DNA of 40,780 nt from CAYTCZ01 sp964436315. Lineage in GTDB: Bacteria; Actinomycetota; Thermoleophilia; Gaiellales; Gaiellaceae. A model generated the notes under the pieces. The model saw only the letters and a program-made list of their open reading frames with translations. It did no database searches and was not told the origin of the DNA. Location: NCBI GenBank assembly GCA_964436315.1, contig CAYTCZ010000018.1, positions 1 through 40,780 on the forward strand, in the 5' to 3' direction. The position numbers were made by a program, and so were the translations under genes. Positions 15,426 through 22,775 of the stretch are shown here, in pieces. The first letter of the stretch is position 1. Every line of letters starts with the position of its first letter.

Positions 15426-16201
15426 GCGACCTCGACGGCCTGACACTCCAACGCGACGCTGACCGCCGCGTCGCGACGATCACGCTGAACGTTCCAGAAA
15501 AGATGAACCGAGTCTCGATGATCGCCCGCGACCAGCTGGCTGGTCTCTTCGACGAGTTCGGCCGCGATGACAGCGTTCGATTCATTGTCCTCCAGGGCGC
15601 AGGCGAGAAAGCGTTCACCGCGGGCGGTGATATCGCCGGATTCCTTGACGCCGAACCCGAGGTTCTGTCGCGCCTCGCCCGAAACGTGGCAGCGCCTGAG
15701 CGCTGCCCGAAGCCCGTCATCGCGAAACTCCGTGGCTACACACTTGGAGTCGGTCTCGAGCTCGCGCTCGCGTGCGACTTTCGGATCGCTGCGGACGACG
15801 TCCAGCTCGGCCTTCCCGAGGTCACGATCGGCATGATCCCGGGTAGCGGCGGGACACAGCGGGTGGCTCGGATGATCGGACTCGGTCGCGCAAAGGACCT
15901 CATCATGCGCGGCCGCCGAGTCAAGGCTGAGGAGGCGCTCGCCCTTGGTCTCGTGACCGAGGTCGTCCCACCGGCCGGCCTCGACGACGCCGTCGACGAA
16001 TTGATCGACGAACTCTCGCGTCACTCGCCGCTGGCTCTGTCGATGGCCAAGCGCGTGCTGAACCACGCGTACGACGGTCCACTTGGGCTCGGACTCGAGA
16101 TCGAAGGTCTCGCTTACGGGCTCCTGAGAAGCTCGCATGACTTCCGCGAAGGCGTCGAGGCCTTCTCAGAGAAGCGGAGGCCCGAGTTCAAGGGCCGCTG
16201 A
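15422..16201 (+). CDS. Enoyl-CoA hydratase/isomerase family protein
   Basis: This 259-residue crotonase-fold protein has the oxyanion-hole segments GEKAFTAGGDI near 61 and GYTLGVGLELALACD near 105, with a Glu in each of the two usual catalytic places (LELALAC and LPEVTIGMIPGSGG), so hydratase activity is plausible. The GTG start follows GGAGGGGG. It sits 111 bases after the ligase and is likely the next step on the CoA-bound intermediate. It ends 3 bases from the end of the convergent RidA gene, with no room for a separate terminator. Confidence 0.9.
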   Translation: MSDLDGLTLQRDADRRVATITLNVPEKMNRVSMIARDQLAGLFDEFGRDDSVRFIVLQGAGEKAFTAGGDIAGFLDAEPEVLSRLARNVAAPERCPKPVIAKLRGYTLGVGLELALACDFRIAADDVQLGLPEVTIGMIPGSGGTQRVARMIGLGRAKDLIMRGRRVKAEEALALGLVTEVVPPAGLDDAVDELIDELSRHSPLALSMAKRVLNHAYDGPLGLGLEIEGLAYGLLRSSHDFREGVEAFSEKRRPEFKGR

Positions 16202-16204
16202 AGC

Positions 16205-16594
16205 TCAGGGGATCAGCGCAACTGCCTCGACCTCGATCTTCGCGCCCGGAATCGCCAGCCGACTGATCTCGACCAGCGTGCTCGCAGGGCGCGTGCCACC
16301 GAACACTTCCTGACGGACGGGGTTGATCTTCGGTCGATCGTCGACGTCGGTCAGGAAGATCACGACTTTGACGACGTCTGCGAATGTCGCCCCGGCCGCA
16401 GCGAGCACCTTGCCCATGCTTTCGAACACCCTCCGAGTCTGCGCAACCACGTCGTCACCGCCGACGAGGTTGCCCTGGGCGTCCGTCGGAACGATTCCTG
16501 AGATGAACAGCAGGTCGCCGGCTCGCACGGCGTCTGTGTAGTGGCTCAGGGGCTCCATCGCCGTGGGAATTCGGATCTCCTCACGCTTGCCCAT
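16205..16594 (-). CDS. RidA family protein (reactive imine/enamine deaminase)
   Basis: This 129-residue protein matches the RidA/YjgF/RutC family: GDLLFISGIVPTDAQGNL near 26, and the C-terminal RPASTLVEISRLAIPGAKIEVEA, which holds the conserved arginine and glutamate of the active pocket. RidA proteins hydrolyse reactive enamine/imine intermediates; RutC-type members sit in pyrimidine breakdown operons. A strong AAGGAGG lies just before the ATG. It is the last gene of a four-gene minus-strand run with an isochorismatase-like protein, as in Rut-type pathways. Confidence 0.9.
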   Translation of the reverse strand: MGKREEIRIPTAMEPLSHYTDAVRAGDLLFISGIVPTDAQGNLVGGDDVVAQTRRVFESMGKVLAAAGATFADVVKVVIFLTDVDDRPKINPVRQEVFGGTRPASTLVEISRLAIPGAKIEVEAVALIP

Positions 16595-16598
16595 CCGT

Positions 16599-17693
16599 CT
16601 AATCCCTCCTTGGTTCCTGTCTAGGTTTTACGAGCACACGGCCGGGGCTGCCCTCGAGACTCGCCTCGATCGCTGCATCGGCGTCATCGAGGGAGAACGA
16701 GGGCCCGAGCGCGTGCTCGAGATCGAGTCGGCCGGCACGAATGTGCTCGAGCAGCCCGGGAAGAGCTTCCGCCGGGTCGAGCGATCCGTAGAGCGAGCCG
16801 GTAATCCACTTCTCTTCGTTGGTGAGCTGAAACGGATCGAGCTCGAGCCGGACTCCGGCCGGCGCCATGCCGACGGCGACCGTCATGCCGCCTCCACGGG
16901 TTCTGCTGAGCGCGAGCTCGAAGGTGGGCGCTCCGCCAACCGCGTCGAAGGCGTAGTCGAAAGTCTCGTCCGCCAGCTCATCAGGAGCCGCGACCTCGGT
17001 TGCACCGAGTTTGAGCGCCTGCTCGCGCCGACCTTCGACGGGATCAACCGCGACGATGCGCTCGGCTCCTGCGATTCGCGCTCCTTGAACGCAGAACTGA
17101 CCGACGCCCCCAGCGCCGACCACGAGAACGGTCGATCCCTCGTCGACCCGCGCACGGTTCAGAACGGCCCCAACTCCGGTGAGCGCCGCGCAACCGATCA
17201 GTGCCGCTTGCTCGAGCGTTACGTCGTCGGGAAGCGGAAGAACGGCGTTCGCCGGTAGTACCTGACGCTCGGCCAACGCTCCGATCGCCGTCATCCGATA
17301 CACGGGAATCCCGTCCACTGAAAGCCGAGTTGTTCCGTCGGGAAGCGTCCCCTTCGCGATCCCGGCCCGAAGCGGAGCACAGGCCACGCGCCGCCCCGCA
17401 CGACATGCCTTACACTCACCACAGGATGGTGCCCACGAAAGCAGAACGCGATCGCCTGGGCTGATCCCGTCCACGGCGTCCCCGACCGCCTCAGCAACGC
17501 CGGCGCCTTCGTGGCCGAGGATCATCGGCGTCGGGCGTGACCACTCCCCCCGCACGATGTGCAGATCGGACCCGCACACGCCGGTCGCTGCGATCCGAAC
17601 AAGGACGTCAGAGGGGCCCGGCTCCTCGACGTCGATCTCGCGCACCTCGAGGTGCTCCCCCGGTGCCCGGAAGAGTGCCGCTCGAGTTTTCAA
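16599..17693 (-). CDS. Zinc-dependent alcohol dehydrogenase (MDR family)
   Basis: This medium-chain dehydrogenase has the catalytic zinc ligands C40 (GVCGSDLH) and H61-E62 (GHEGAG), the four structural-zinc cysteines C91, C94, C97 and C105, and a GAGGVGQ nucleotide-binding motif. The frame is open to 17834 but overlaps the isochorismatase-like gene; a TTG at 17693 starts MKTRAALFRAPGE, the normal family N terminus (364 residues). It oxidises an alcohol or reduces an aldehyde; the arrangement with four structural cysteines resembles class III and aryl-alcohol enzymes. The start lies 25 bases after the upstream stop. Confidence 0.88.
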   Translation of the reverse strand: MKTRAALFRAPGEHLEVREIDVEEPGPSDVLVRIAATGVCGSDLHIVRGEWSRPTPMILGHEGAGVAEAVGDAVDGISPGDRVLLSWAPSCGECKACRAGRRVACAPLRAGIAKGTLPDGTTRLSVDGIPVYRMTAIGALAERQVLPANAVLPLPDDVTLEQAALIGCAALTGVGAVLNRARVDEGSTVLVVGAGGVGQFCVQGARIAGAERIVAVDPVEGRREQALKLGATEVAAPDELADETFDYAFDAVGGAPTFELALSRTRGGGMTVAVGMAPAGVRLELDPFQLTNEEKWITGSLYGSLDPAEALPGLLEHIRAGRLDLEHALGPSFSLDDADAAIEASLEGSPGRVLVKPRQEPRRD

Positions 17694-17718
17694 GACCTGG
17701 CGGCGGGTCGATCCAGCC

Positions 17719-18360
17719 CTACGCCGCTTTCTTCTTCGGACGTCGCTTCCGGATCGGACCGAGAGCCTTGAGAGCCTGTTCGGTTGTCCCAACCTCGGCG
17801 ATGTTGGTGAGGGCGTAGTTGAGCGCGGCATCATGCCACTCGTCGCTCACCGTCGAGCTGCCGTCCGAGATCACCGTGACCTCGTAGCCCATGTCGGCTC
17901 CCGTGCGAGCGGTGTGCTCGATCGAGAAATTCGTCCAGGCCCCCGTAATCACGAGCCGCTCGACGCCAAGACCCTTCAAGAGCGTGTCGAGATTCGTGTC
18001 CTGGAAAGCCGACATTCGCATCTTCTCGACGACGAAATCGCCTTTCTTCGGGGCCAAACCCTTCACCGGAGAAGCGCCCCACGTGCCTCGGACGAGAGCT
18101 TTCGCGCCCTTGACACCCTTGAAGAGCGGGGCGTTCTGCTTCAACCCAGGACAGCCTTTTTCAACGACGTACCAGACGTGGATCACCGGCATTCGCTTCG
18201 CCCGGGCGGCATCCGCGAGTTTCTTGACGTTCGCGACGACCTTCTGGCTCTTCGCGTGAGCCGGCGCTCCGGAGTCGGCGAAGGCGCCGCCCTCGATGAT
18301 CACGTCGTTCTGCAGGTCCTGAATGATCAACGCCGATTTCTTTGGGACGATCTTCCTCAT
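17719..18360 (-). CDS. Isochorismatase-like hydrolase with Ser in place of the catalytic Cys
   Basis: This 213-residue protein has the isochorismatase-like cysteine-hydrolase fold: D15 in IIQDLQND, K113 in VVEKMRMSAF, and the GAWTNFSIEHTAR segment at 140-152. In active amidohydrolases of this family the residue at S146 is the nucleophilic cysteine (TNxCV). Here the codon is TCG, so the triad is Asp-Lys-Ser. The C-terminal end is very basic (RKRRPKKKAA). A good AGGAGGG precedes the ATG. It follows the SMP-30 gene by 9 bases. It may be an inactive or altered hydrolase, or act as a true isochorismatase-like ether hydrolase, where the Cys is not always kept. Confidence 0.85.
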   Translation of the reverse strand: MRKIVPKKSALIIQDLQNDVIIEGGAFADSGAPAHAKSQKVVANVKKLADAARAKRMPVIHVWYVVEKGCPGLKQNAPLFKGVKGAKALVRGTWGASPVKGLAPKKGDFVVEKMRMSAFQDTNLDTLLKGLGVERLVITGAWTNFSIEHTARTGADMGYEVTVISDGSSTVSDEWHDAALNYALTNIAEVGTTEQALKALGPIRKRRPKKKAA

Positions 18361-18369
18361 CGGACCCTC

Positions 18370-19287
18370 CTAGTGATAGACCTGTCGATCGCCGGCGACC
18401 TTCGTCTCGATCGCATAGAGCGAGGTTGAGCTGGGCAGGAAGAGCATGTTCCAGTCATCGCCGCCCCAGGTGAGGTTGCCGACGTTCTCCGGTACCTCGA
18501 TGACGCCCAGGTGCTCAGCATCGGGCGAGATCACCCAGACGCCGCCGGGACCGGTCACCCAGATGTTGCCCCGCTCGTCGCACTTCATGCCGTCCGGAAT
18601 TCCCTCCTCGATGACGCCGGTGCCGACGCCCTCGAAGAACATCCCACCCGCTCCGAGGGTGCCATCCGACTGGACATCGAACACCCGAATGTGAGCTTTC
18701 GGGCTGTCGTTGATGTAGAGGACTGAGCGGTCTGGCGCGAAGCAGAGACCGTTCGGCATCTCAAAGTCGTCGACCAGCAACTCGACGTCACCACCACCCG
18801 GCGGAATGCGATACACGCCGCAGATGTCGAGCTCCCGATCGCGCTCCTCTCCGAAAACCGGCATTCGCCCGTACCACGGGTCGGTGAAGTAGATCGAGCC
18901 GTCGTCGCCGACGAGGATGTCGTTCGGCGAATTGAGCTCCTTGCCTTTGTAGTGCGAAGCGATGGTCTCCCTCGAAGCCTCTGTTCCATCGGCGTTCAGC
19001 GTCGCCTTGACGACTGCGCTGGTCACGTGCTCGCAGATGAGGAGATTGCCCTCCGCGTCGAGCGTGAGTCCGTTGCACTTGTTCGAAGGCCGCATGACCT
19101 CGACGACCCCGGCCGAAGGACTCCACTTCCGCCGGACATCGCCCGGCATATCGCTGAAAAGGAGGTAACCACCCTCCTTCACCCAGATCGGTCCCTCTGT
19201 AAACGTGAAGCCGGTCCCGAGCTGGTCTACGTCGGCGGAGGTATCGACGAGTTCGCCCAGGGCCTCAGACTTGACCTGCACACCCAT
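18370..19287 (-). CDS. SMP-30/gluconolactonase family lactonase
   Basis: This 305-residue protein is a six-bladed beta-propeller of the SMP-30 family. Metal ligands equivalent to those of SMP-30 are E31 (TEGPIW), N179 (MPNGL) and D232 (IPDGM), so the calcium or zinc site is complete and lactonase activity is plausible. No signal peptide is seen. AAAAAGGAG stands 9 bases before the ATG. It is the first gene of the minus-strand run that continues with the isochorismatase-like, dehydrogenase and RidA genes, and may open a lactone in the same pathway. Confidence 0.88.
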   Translation of the reverse strand: MGVQVKSEALGELVDTSADVDQLGTGFTFTEGPIWVKEGGYLLFSDMPGDVRRKWSPSAGVVEVMRPSNKCNGLTLDAEGNLLICEHVTSAVVKATLNADGTEASRETIASHYKGKELNSPNDILVGDDGSIYFTDPWYGRMPVFGEERDRELDICGVYRIPPGGGDVELLVDDFEMPNGLCFAPDRSVLYINDSPKAHIRVFDVQSDGTLGAGGMFFEGVGTGVIEEGIPDGMKCDERGNIWVTGPGGVWVISPDAEHLGVIEVPENVGNLTWGGDDWNMLFLPSSTSLYAIETKVAGDRQVYH

Positions 19288-19331
19288 CCGCGTCGGCTCC
19301 TTTTTCGCTGGCAGGAAGGCACGAACCTAAC

Positions 19332-19361
19332 AGAGATTCTCGGCTGAAGCCGAGAATCTCT
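19332..19361. repeat. 13-bp palindromic hairpin with TGAA loop
   Basis: Arms AGAGATTCTCGGC and GCCGAGAATCTCT match perfectly around TGAA. It lies upstream of the SMP-30 gene and shares its core (GG, TGAAGCC) with the hairpin at 15295-15325. Confidence 0.6.
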
Positions 19362-19484
19362 TTGGAGAGCACGGTGGTCGCTTCCGCTCACACCGTCTTT
19401 TTGGATCAACCCTTTGCCTGAGGCAGGTTGTACAAAGCTTTACAGCCGGCCGGGCGGAGCGTACTTTTGGCCGGGGGTACTTAC

Positions 19485-19575
19485 GAGCCTATCCCGGTAG
19501 GTGCAGCACCCCCGGCTGGCGGCTGAGACACGGCGCATCCGTCCCCGACGACACCGAACCTACCGGGATAGGCTC
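19485..19575. repeat. 91-bp element with perfect 18-bp inverted ends (MITE-like)
   Basis: GAGCCTATCCCGGTAGGT at 19485-19502 is repeated inverted at 19558-19575, enclosing 55 bases without coding sequence. TTA occurs 1 base left of the left end and directly at the right end, so a 3-base target duplication is possible but not exact. The right TTA is also the stop codon of the XdhC gene on the minus strand. The ends resemble IS5-family termini in style; no transposase is nearby. A simple long hairpin is the alternative. Confidence 0.55.
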
Positions 19576-20322
19576 TTAGGAGGGAACTTCGACGTGGATG
19601 CGCCCGGCCGCGTCGCGGAGGCGACCGCCCGCGCGATCGGCTCGCACGGCGAGGATCTCGCCCATGATCGAAATGGCAGTCTCAGCTGGCGAATCCGCCC
19701 CGATGTCCAGCCCACACGGTCCGGAGATTCGTTCGAGATTGTCTTCGGCAACGCCGGCTTCGAGGAGCCTCGCCTTCCGTCGTTCTTGGTTTCGCCGTGA
19801 ACCGAGAGCGCCGATGTAGAAGGCCTCGGTCTCGAGAGCGCCCTTGATCGCTGGCACGTCGAACTTGTCGTCGTGGGTCAGAATCACGATTGCGGTTTGG
19901 TGGTCTGGCGCGACCTGCGCGATCGCCTCCTCCGGCCACTTCGAGATGATCTCATCGGCGTTCGGAAGACGTTCGGGCGTCGCGAACTTGCCACGGGCAT
20001 CCCCGACGATCGACCTCCAGCCGAGCATGCCGGCAGCCGCGCAAAGGGCGTCTGCGGAATCGACGGCGCCGTAGACGAACAGTCGCGGCGGCGGCCCGTA
20101 GAGGTCGGCGAACACCTTCCGCTCGCCGAGGTCGAGGAGGCGATTCCGACCACCTCGGATCACCTCATCGGCGGCCTCGGCAGCGCCCGGGATCGCCTCT
20201 CCGACTGTCTCTCCGGATTCGAAGACGAGAAACTTCGCGCCGAGCGACTCCCCTTCGACGACCGTGAACAGAACGCCGCGTTCTTCGTTTTCGATCGCGG
20301 TGACGAGTCTGTCGAAAAGCAC
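19576..20322 (-). CDS. XdhC-family protein, C-terminal Rossmann part
   Basis: This 248-residue protein carries the XdhC C-terminal domain: RLFVYGAVDSADALCAAAGMLGW near 80, IVILTHDDKFD near 145 and the family motif YIGALGSRRNQERR near 168, followed by GPCGLDIGADSPAETAISIMGEI. XdhC proteins bind the molybdenum cofactor and help insert or sulfurate it in xanthine-dehydrogenase-type enzymes. The usual GxG of the Rossmann start reads YGAVDSA. The start GTG follows directly on the stop of the N-terminal-part gene (TAAGTG), so the two halves act together. The stop codon abuts the inverted-repeat element. Confidence 0.85.
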   Translation of the reverse strand: MLFDRLVTAIENEERGVLFTVVEGESLGAKFLVFESGETVGEAIPGAAEAADEVIRGGRNRLLDLGERKVFADLYGPPPRLFVYGAVDSADALCAAAGMLGWRSIVGDARGKFATPERLPNADEIISKWPEEAIAQVAPDHQTAIVILTHDDKFDVPAIKGALETEAFYIGALGSRRNQERRKARLLEAGVAEDNLERISGPCGLDIGADSPAETAISIMGEILAVRADRAGGRLRDAAGRIHVEVPS

Positions 20323-20637
20323 TTAGTCCTCCAAGACCTCGACGAACACGTCGATTTCACCGCCGCACGGAAGGCCAACGTTCCAACCCTCCTCGTCGGC
20401 AATTCCATACGTGAGCAGCTTTGGCTCACCGGTCTCCAGCACCTGCTCGGCCTGGATGAAGACATCTCCTTCGACGCAGCCGCCCGAGACGGACCCGGCC
20501 ATTTCTCCGCGCTCTGAGATTGCGAGCTTGGAGCCGACCGGCCTCGGTGCCGACCGACGGGTGGCCACGACCGTTGCGATGGCGATCTTGTCCCCGCGGG
20601 ACCGCCAGCGTTGAACGTCCTCGAGTACTTCCTTCAC
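20323..20637 (-). CDS. XdhC/CoxI N-terminal domain protein
   Basis: This 104-residue protein is the isolated XdhC/CoxI N-terminal domain: IATVVATRRSAPRPVGSKLAI near 18, MAGSVSGGCVEGDVF near 46 with the conserved cysteine, and GLPCGGEIDVFVE near 88 with the second conserved cysteine. In single-chain XdhC this domain precedes the Rossmann part. It overlaps the VWA-protein stop as ATGA and joins the next gene end to end, so stoichiometric expression with the C-terminal part is expected. Confidence 0.88.
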   Translation of the reverse strand: MKEVLEDVQRWRSRGDKIAIATVVATRRSAPRPVGSKLAISERGEMAGSVSGGCVEGDVFIQAEQVLETGEPKLLTYGIADEEGWNVGLPCGGEIDVFVEVLED

Positions 20638-21770
20638 GCGGCGTGCCTCCTTTCGATTCCGGCGATTACCTCAGCGAGTTCTTCGAGGCTCTCAAGATTG
20701 TGCCCGGCAACGAAGCGGTCGATGTGCGGAAGCGCGGCGCGCATTCCGCCGGCGAGCGGCTGATACTCGGGATTGCCCTTCAACGGGTTGACCCAGACGA
20801 CGGCATATGCCTGACGGGCGAGACGCGCCATTTCGTAGCCGACGAGAGCGGCGTCCTGACGTTCCCAACCGTCTGAGACGACCAGAACGACCGCGCCCCG
20901 CGTGAGGGCGCGGCGGCCCCACTCGTCGTTGAACTGTTTGAGCGACTCCCCGATGCGGGTTCCGCCCGACCAGTCGACAACAGCCTCCTTTGCCGCTTCG
21001 AGTGCGCGCTCCGGATCGGTCGAGGTGAGCTCTGGCGTGAGGCGGGTGAGTCGAGTACCGAAGGCGAACGCCTCAACGCCCCGGCCCGAGCCGACGGCCG
21101 CATGGAGAAAGAGGAGCAGCGCGCGGGTGTATGCCTCCATCGACCCCGAGATGTCGCAAAGGATGACGAGCTTCCGTGGAGCGATCTTTCGGGTCCGGAA
21201 TGTTCGCTCGATCGGGTCACCGCCCGTCGATAGCGACTCGCGCACGAGGCGCCGCATGTCGAGATCGCGCCCGCGGTGATTGGGCTGAAGACGCCGCGTC
21301 CTTCGTTTCGGGCGCGCCGCCGCACACGTCCGAATGAGCGCCCTCACCTCAGCGAACTCCTCCTCACTCATCGAGGCGAAGTCCTTGCCGCGGAGAACAT
21401 CGTCGGGGCTCCAGCCCCCGGTCTCCTTGCGCTCCGTCTCCTCCTGGCGCTCGTCGCCCCCTTTTCGCTTTGCCCCGACCTGCTTGCGGAGCCGTATCGC
21501 TACCTCGTCCGTCGAATCCACGCGACGGAGCGGAGAGACCGGAGCGCGCAAGAACCACGCCTTGAACGCGCGGTCGAATGGCTCGATCTCGTCGTGCCGC
21601 GTGACCAAAGTCGAGCGCAGTGTCCAGTACACGTCGTCTTGGCTGGTCACGTCGACCTGATCGAGCCCGGTCAAGGAGTCGCCGAGCCGCCCTGGCCCGA
21701 CCTCCAGGCCAGCCTCCCGAAGCACCCGACCAAAGGTCACGACGTGGCGAACGAGTGCGTCTCCGGCCAT
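20634..21770 (-). CDS. VWA-domain protein, CoxE-like
   Basis: This 378-residue protein has a charged middle (about 95-170) and a C-terminal von Willebrand A domain with the metal-ion site DISGSM at 206-211, a later TRIGESL threonine segment and VVLVVSDGWERQD. CoxE-type proteins work with the MoxR ATPase CoxD to mature molybdenum hydroxylases, where CoxD/CoxE take part in assembling the active site. A GGAAGGATC site precedes the ATG, 15 bases after the MoxR stop. Its place next to the XdhC genes and near the hydroxylase operon supports that role. Confidence 0.88.
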   Translation of the reverse strand: MAGDALVRHVVTFGRVLREAGLEVGPGRLGDSLTGLDQVDVTSQDDVYWTLRSTLVTRHDEIEPFDRAFKAWFLRAPVSPLRRVDSTDEVAIRLRKQVGAKRKGGDERQEETERKETGGWSPDDVLRGKDFASMSEEEFAEVRALIRTCAAARPKRRTRRLQPNHRGRDLDMRRLVRESLSTGGDPIERTFRTRKIAPRKLVILCDISGSMEAYTRALLLFLHAAVGSGRGVEAFAFGTRLTRLTPELTSTDPERALEAAKEAVVDWSGGTRIGESLKQFNDEWGRRALTRGAVVLVVSDGWERQDAALVGYEMARLARQAYAVVWVNPLKGNPEYQPLAGGMRAALPHIDRFVAGHNLESLEELAEVIAGIERRHAA

Positions 21771-21785
21771 GCGATCCTTCCGGTG

Positions 21786-22661
21786 CTACCGAGCGGCCTT
21801 AGCTTCCTCGAGCAACCCGGCGAGGGTTTCGTCGCGGACGGAGTCGAGATCCTCATGGTATTTGAGTACCGAGCCCAGCGTCGACTCGACGATCTCGGCA
21901 TCGAGTTCCTGGCGACCGAGTGCTGCCAGCGCCTGGGCCCAGTCGATGGTCTCCGCCACACCAGGTGGTTTCGCGAGATCGAGTCCGCGGAGCCCTTCGA
22001 CGAACGCTGCGACCTGCGCCGCCAAGCGTTCTGGTATTCCGGGTACTCGGAGTTTCACGATCGCGATCTCCCGCTCGAGCGCTGGATGTCCGATCCAGTG
22101 ATAGAGGCACCGGCGCTTCAGTGCGTCGTGGAGCTCGCGCGTGCGGTTCGACGTGAGGATGACAACCGGCCGACGCTCGGCCGTGATGGTTCCGATCTCT
22201 GGGATCGTGATCTGGAAATCCGACAGGATCTCGAGGAGGAAGGCCTCGAACTCATCGTCCGCGCGGTCGATCTCGTCGATGAGCAATACGACGCGATCCT
22301 CGGCCTCGACGGCCTCGAGGAGAGGCCTGCGGATCAGGAACTCGCGGCCGAAGAGCTCCTGTTCGTCGACAGTGCCCTCCTGCGCAGCACGGATGTGCAG
22401 AAGCTGCCGCGAGTAATTCCACTCGTAGACCGCGTGGGCCACATCGAGTCCCTCATAGCACTGGAGCCGAATCAGGCGAGCATTGAGCGCCCGCGCGATC
22501 GCCTTCGACGCTTCGGTCTTGCCGACGCCGGCTTCGCCTTCGAGCAGTACTGGCTTTTCGAGCCGAAGCGCCAGGAAGAGCGCGGTCGCGAGACCGCGAT
22601 CCGGCAGGTACGCCGCGTCGTTGAGCGCCGCCTCGAGCTCATCGATGTTGTCGAAGTCCAT
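21786..22661 (-). CDS. MoxR-family AAA ATPase, CoxD-like
   Basis: This 291-residue AAA+ protein has Walker A GEAGVGKT at 42-49, Walker B VVLLIDEID near 122, a sensor-1-like ILTSNRTRELHDAL and an arginine pair RRCLYHW, all typical of the CoxD branch of MoxR. It would remodel or load cofactor onto the hydroxylase with the VWA partner that follows. The ATG has no Shine-Dalgarno sequence but stands 6 bases after a TAGAGT box. It is the first gene of the four-gene run that ends at the split XdhC. Confidence 0.9.
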   Translation of the reverse strand: MDFDNIDELEAALNDAAYLPDRGLATALFLALRLEKPVLLEGEAGVGKTEASKAIARALNARLIRLQCYEGLDVAHAVYEWNYSRQLLHIRAAQEGTVDEQELFGREFLIRRPLLEAVEAEDRVVLLIDEIDRADDEFEAFLLEILSDFQITIPEIGTITAERRPVVILTSNRTRELHDALKRRCLYHWIGHPALEREIAIVKLRVPGIPERLAAQVAAFVEGLRGLDLAKPPGVAETIDWAQALAALGRQELDAEIVESTLGSVLKYHEDLDSVRDETLAGLLEEAKAAR

Positions 22662-22667
22662 CCCAAT

Positions 22668-22673
22668 ACTCTA
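22668..22673 (-). promoter_or_regulatory. Candidate leaderless -10 box of the MoxR/CoxE/XdhC run
   Basis: TAGAGT on the minus strand stands 6 bases before the ATG at 22661; no ribosome-binding site lies between and no clear -35 is seen. Confidence 0.35.
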
Positions 22674-22709
22674 AGGGTCGAGGGCTCTGAGGCCGCTCCT
22701 GAACGATCG

Positions 22710-22733
22710 AGGGGCGACCCGAAGATCGCCCCT
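22710..22733. terminator. 8-bp hairpin between protease and MoxR genes
   Basis: AGGGGCGA and TCGCCCCT pair around an 8-base loop. The T-run follows on the plus strand, while both flanking genes read on the minus strand, so as a terminator for the HtrA run it would be U-poor. Confidence 0.35.
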
Positions 22734-22775
22734 TTTCCATCGCTCTTCCGTGACGGAAGTCGCTGTCTCGACTAC

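Noticed and set aside
19371..19404. Intrinsic terminator ACGGTG/CACCGT followed by TTTTT
   Set aside because: The T-run is on the plus strand, but genes on both sides read on the minus strand and no plus-strand transcript is expected to end there.
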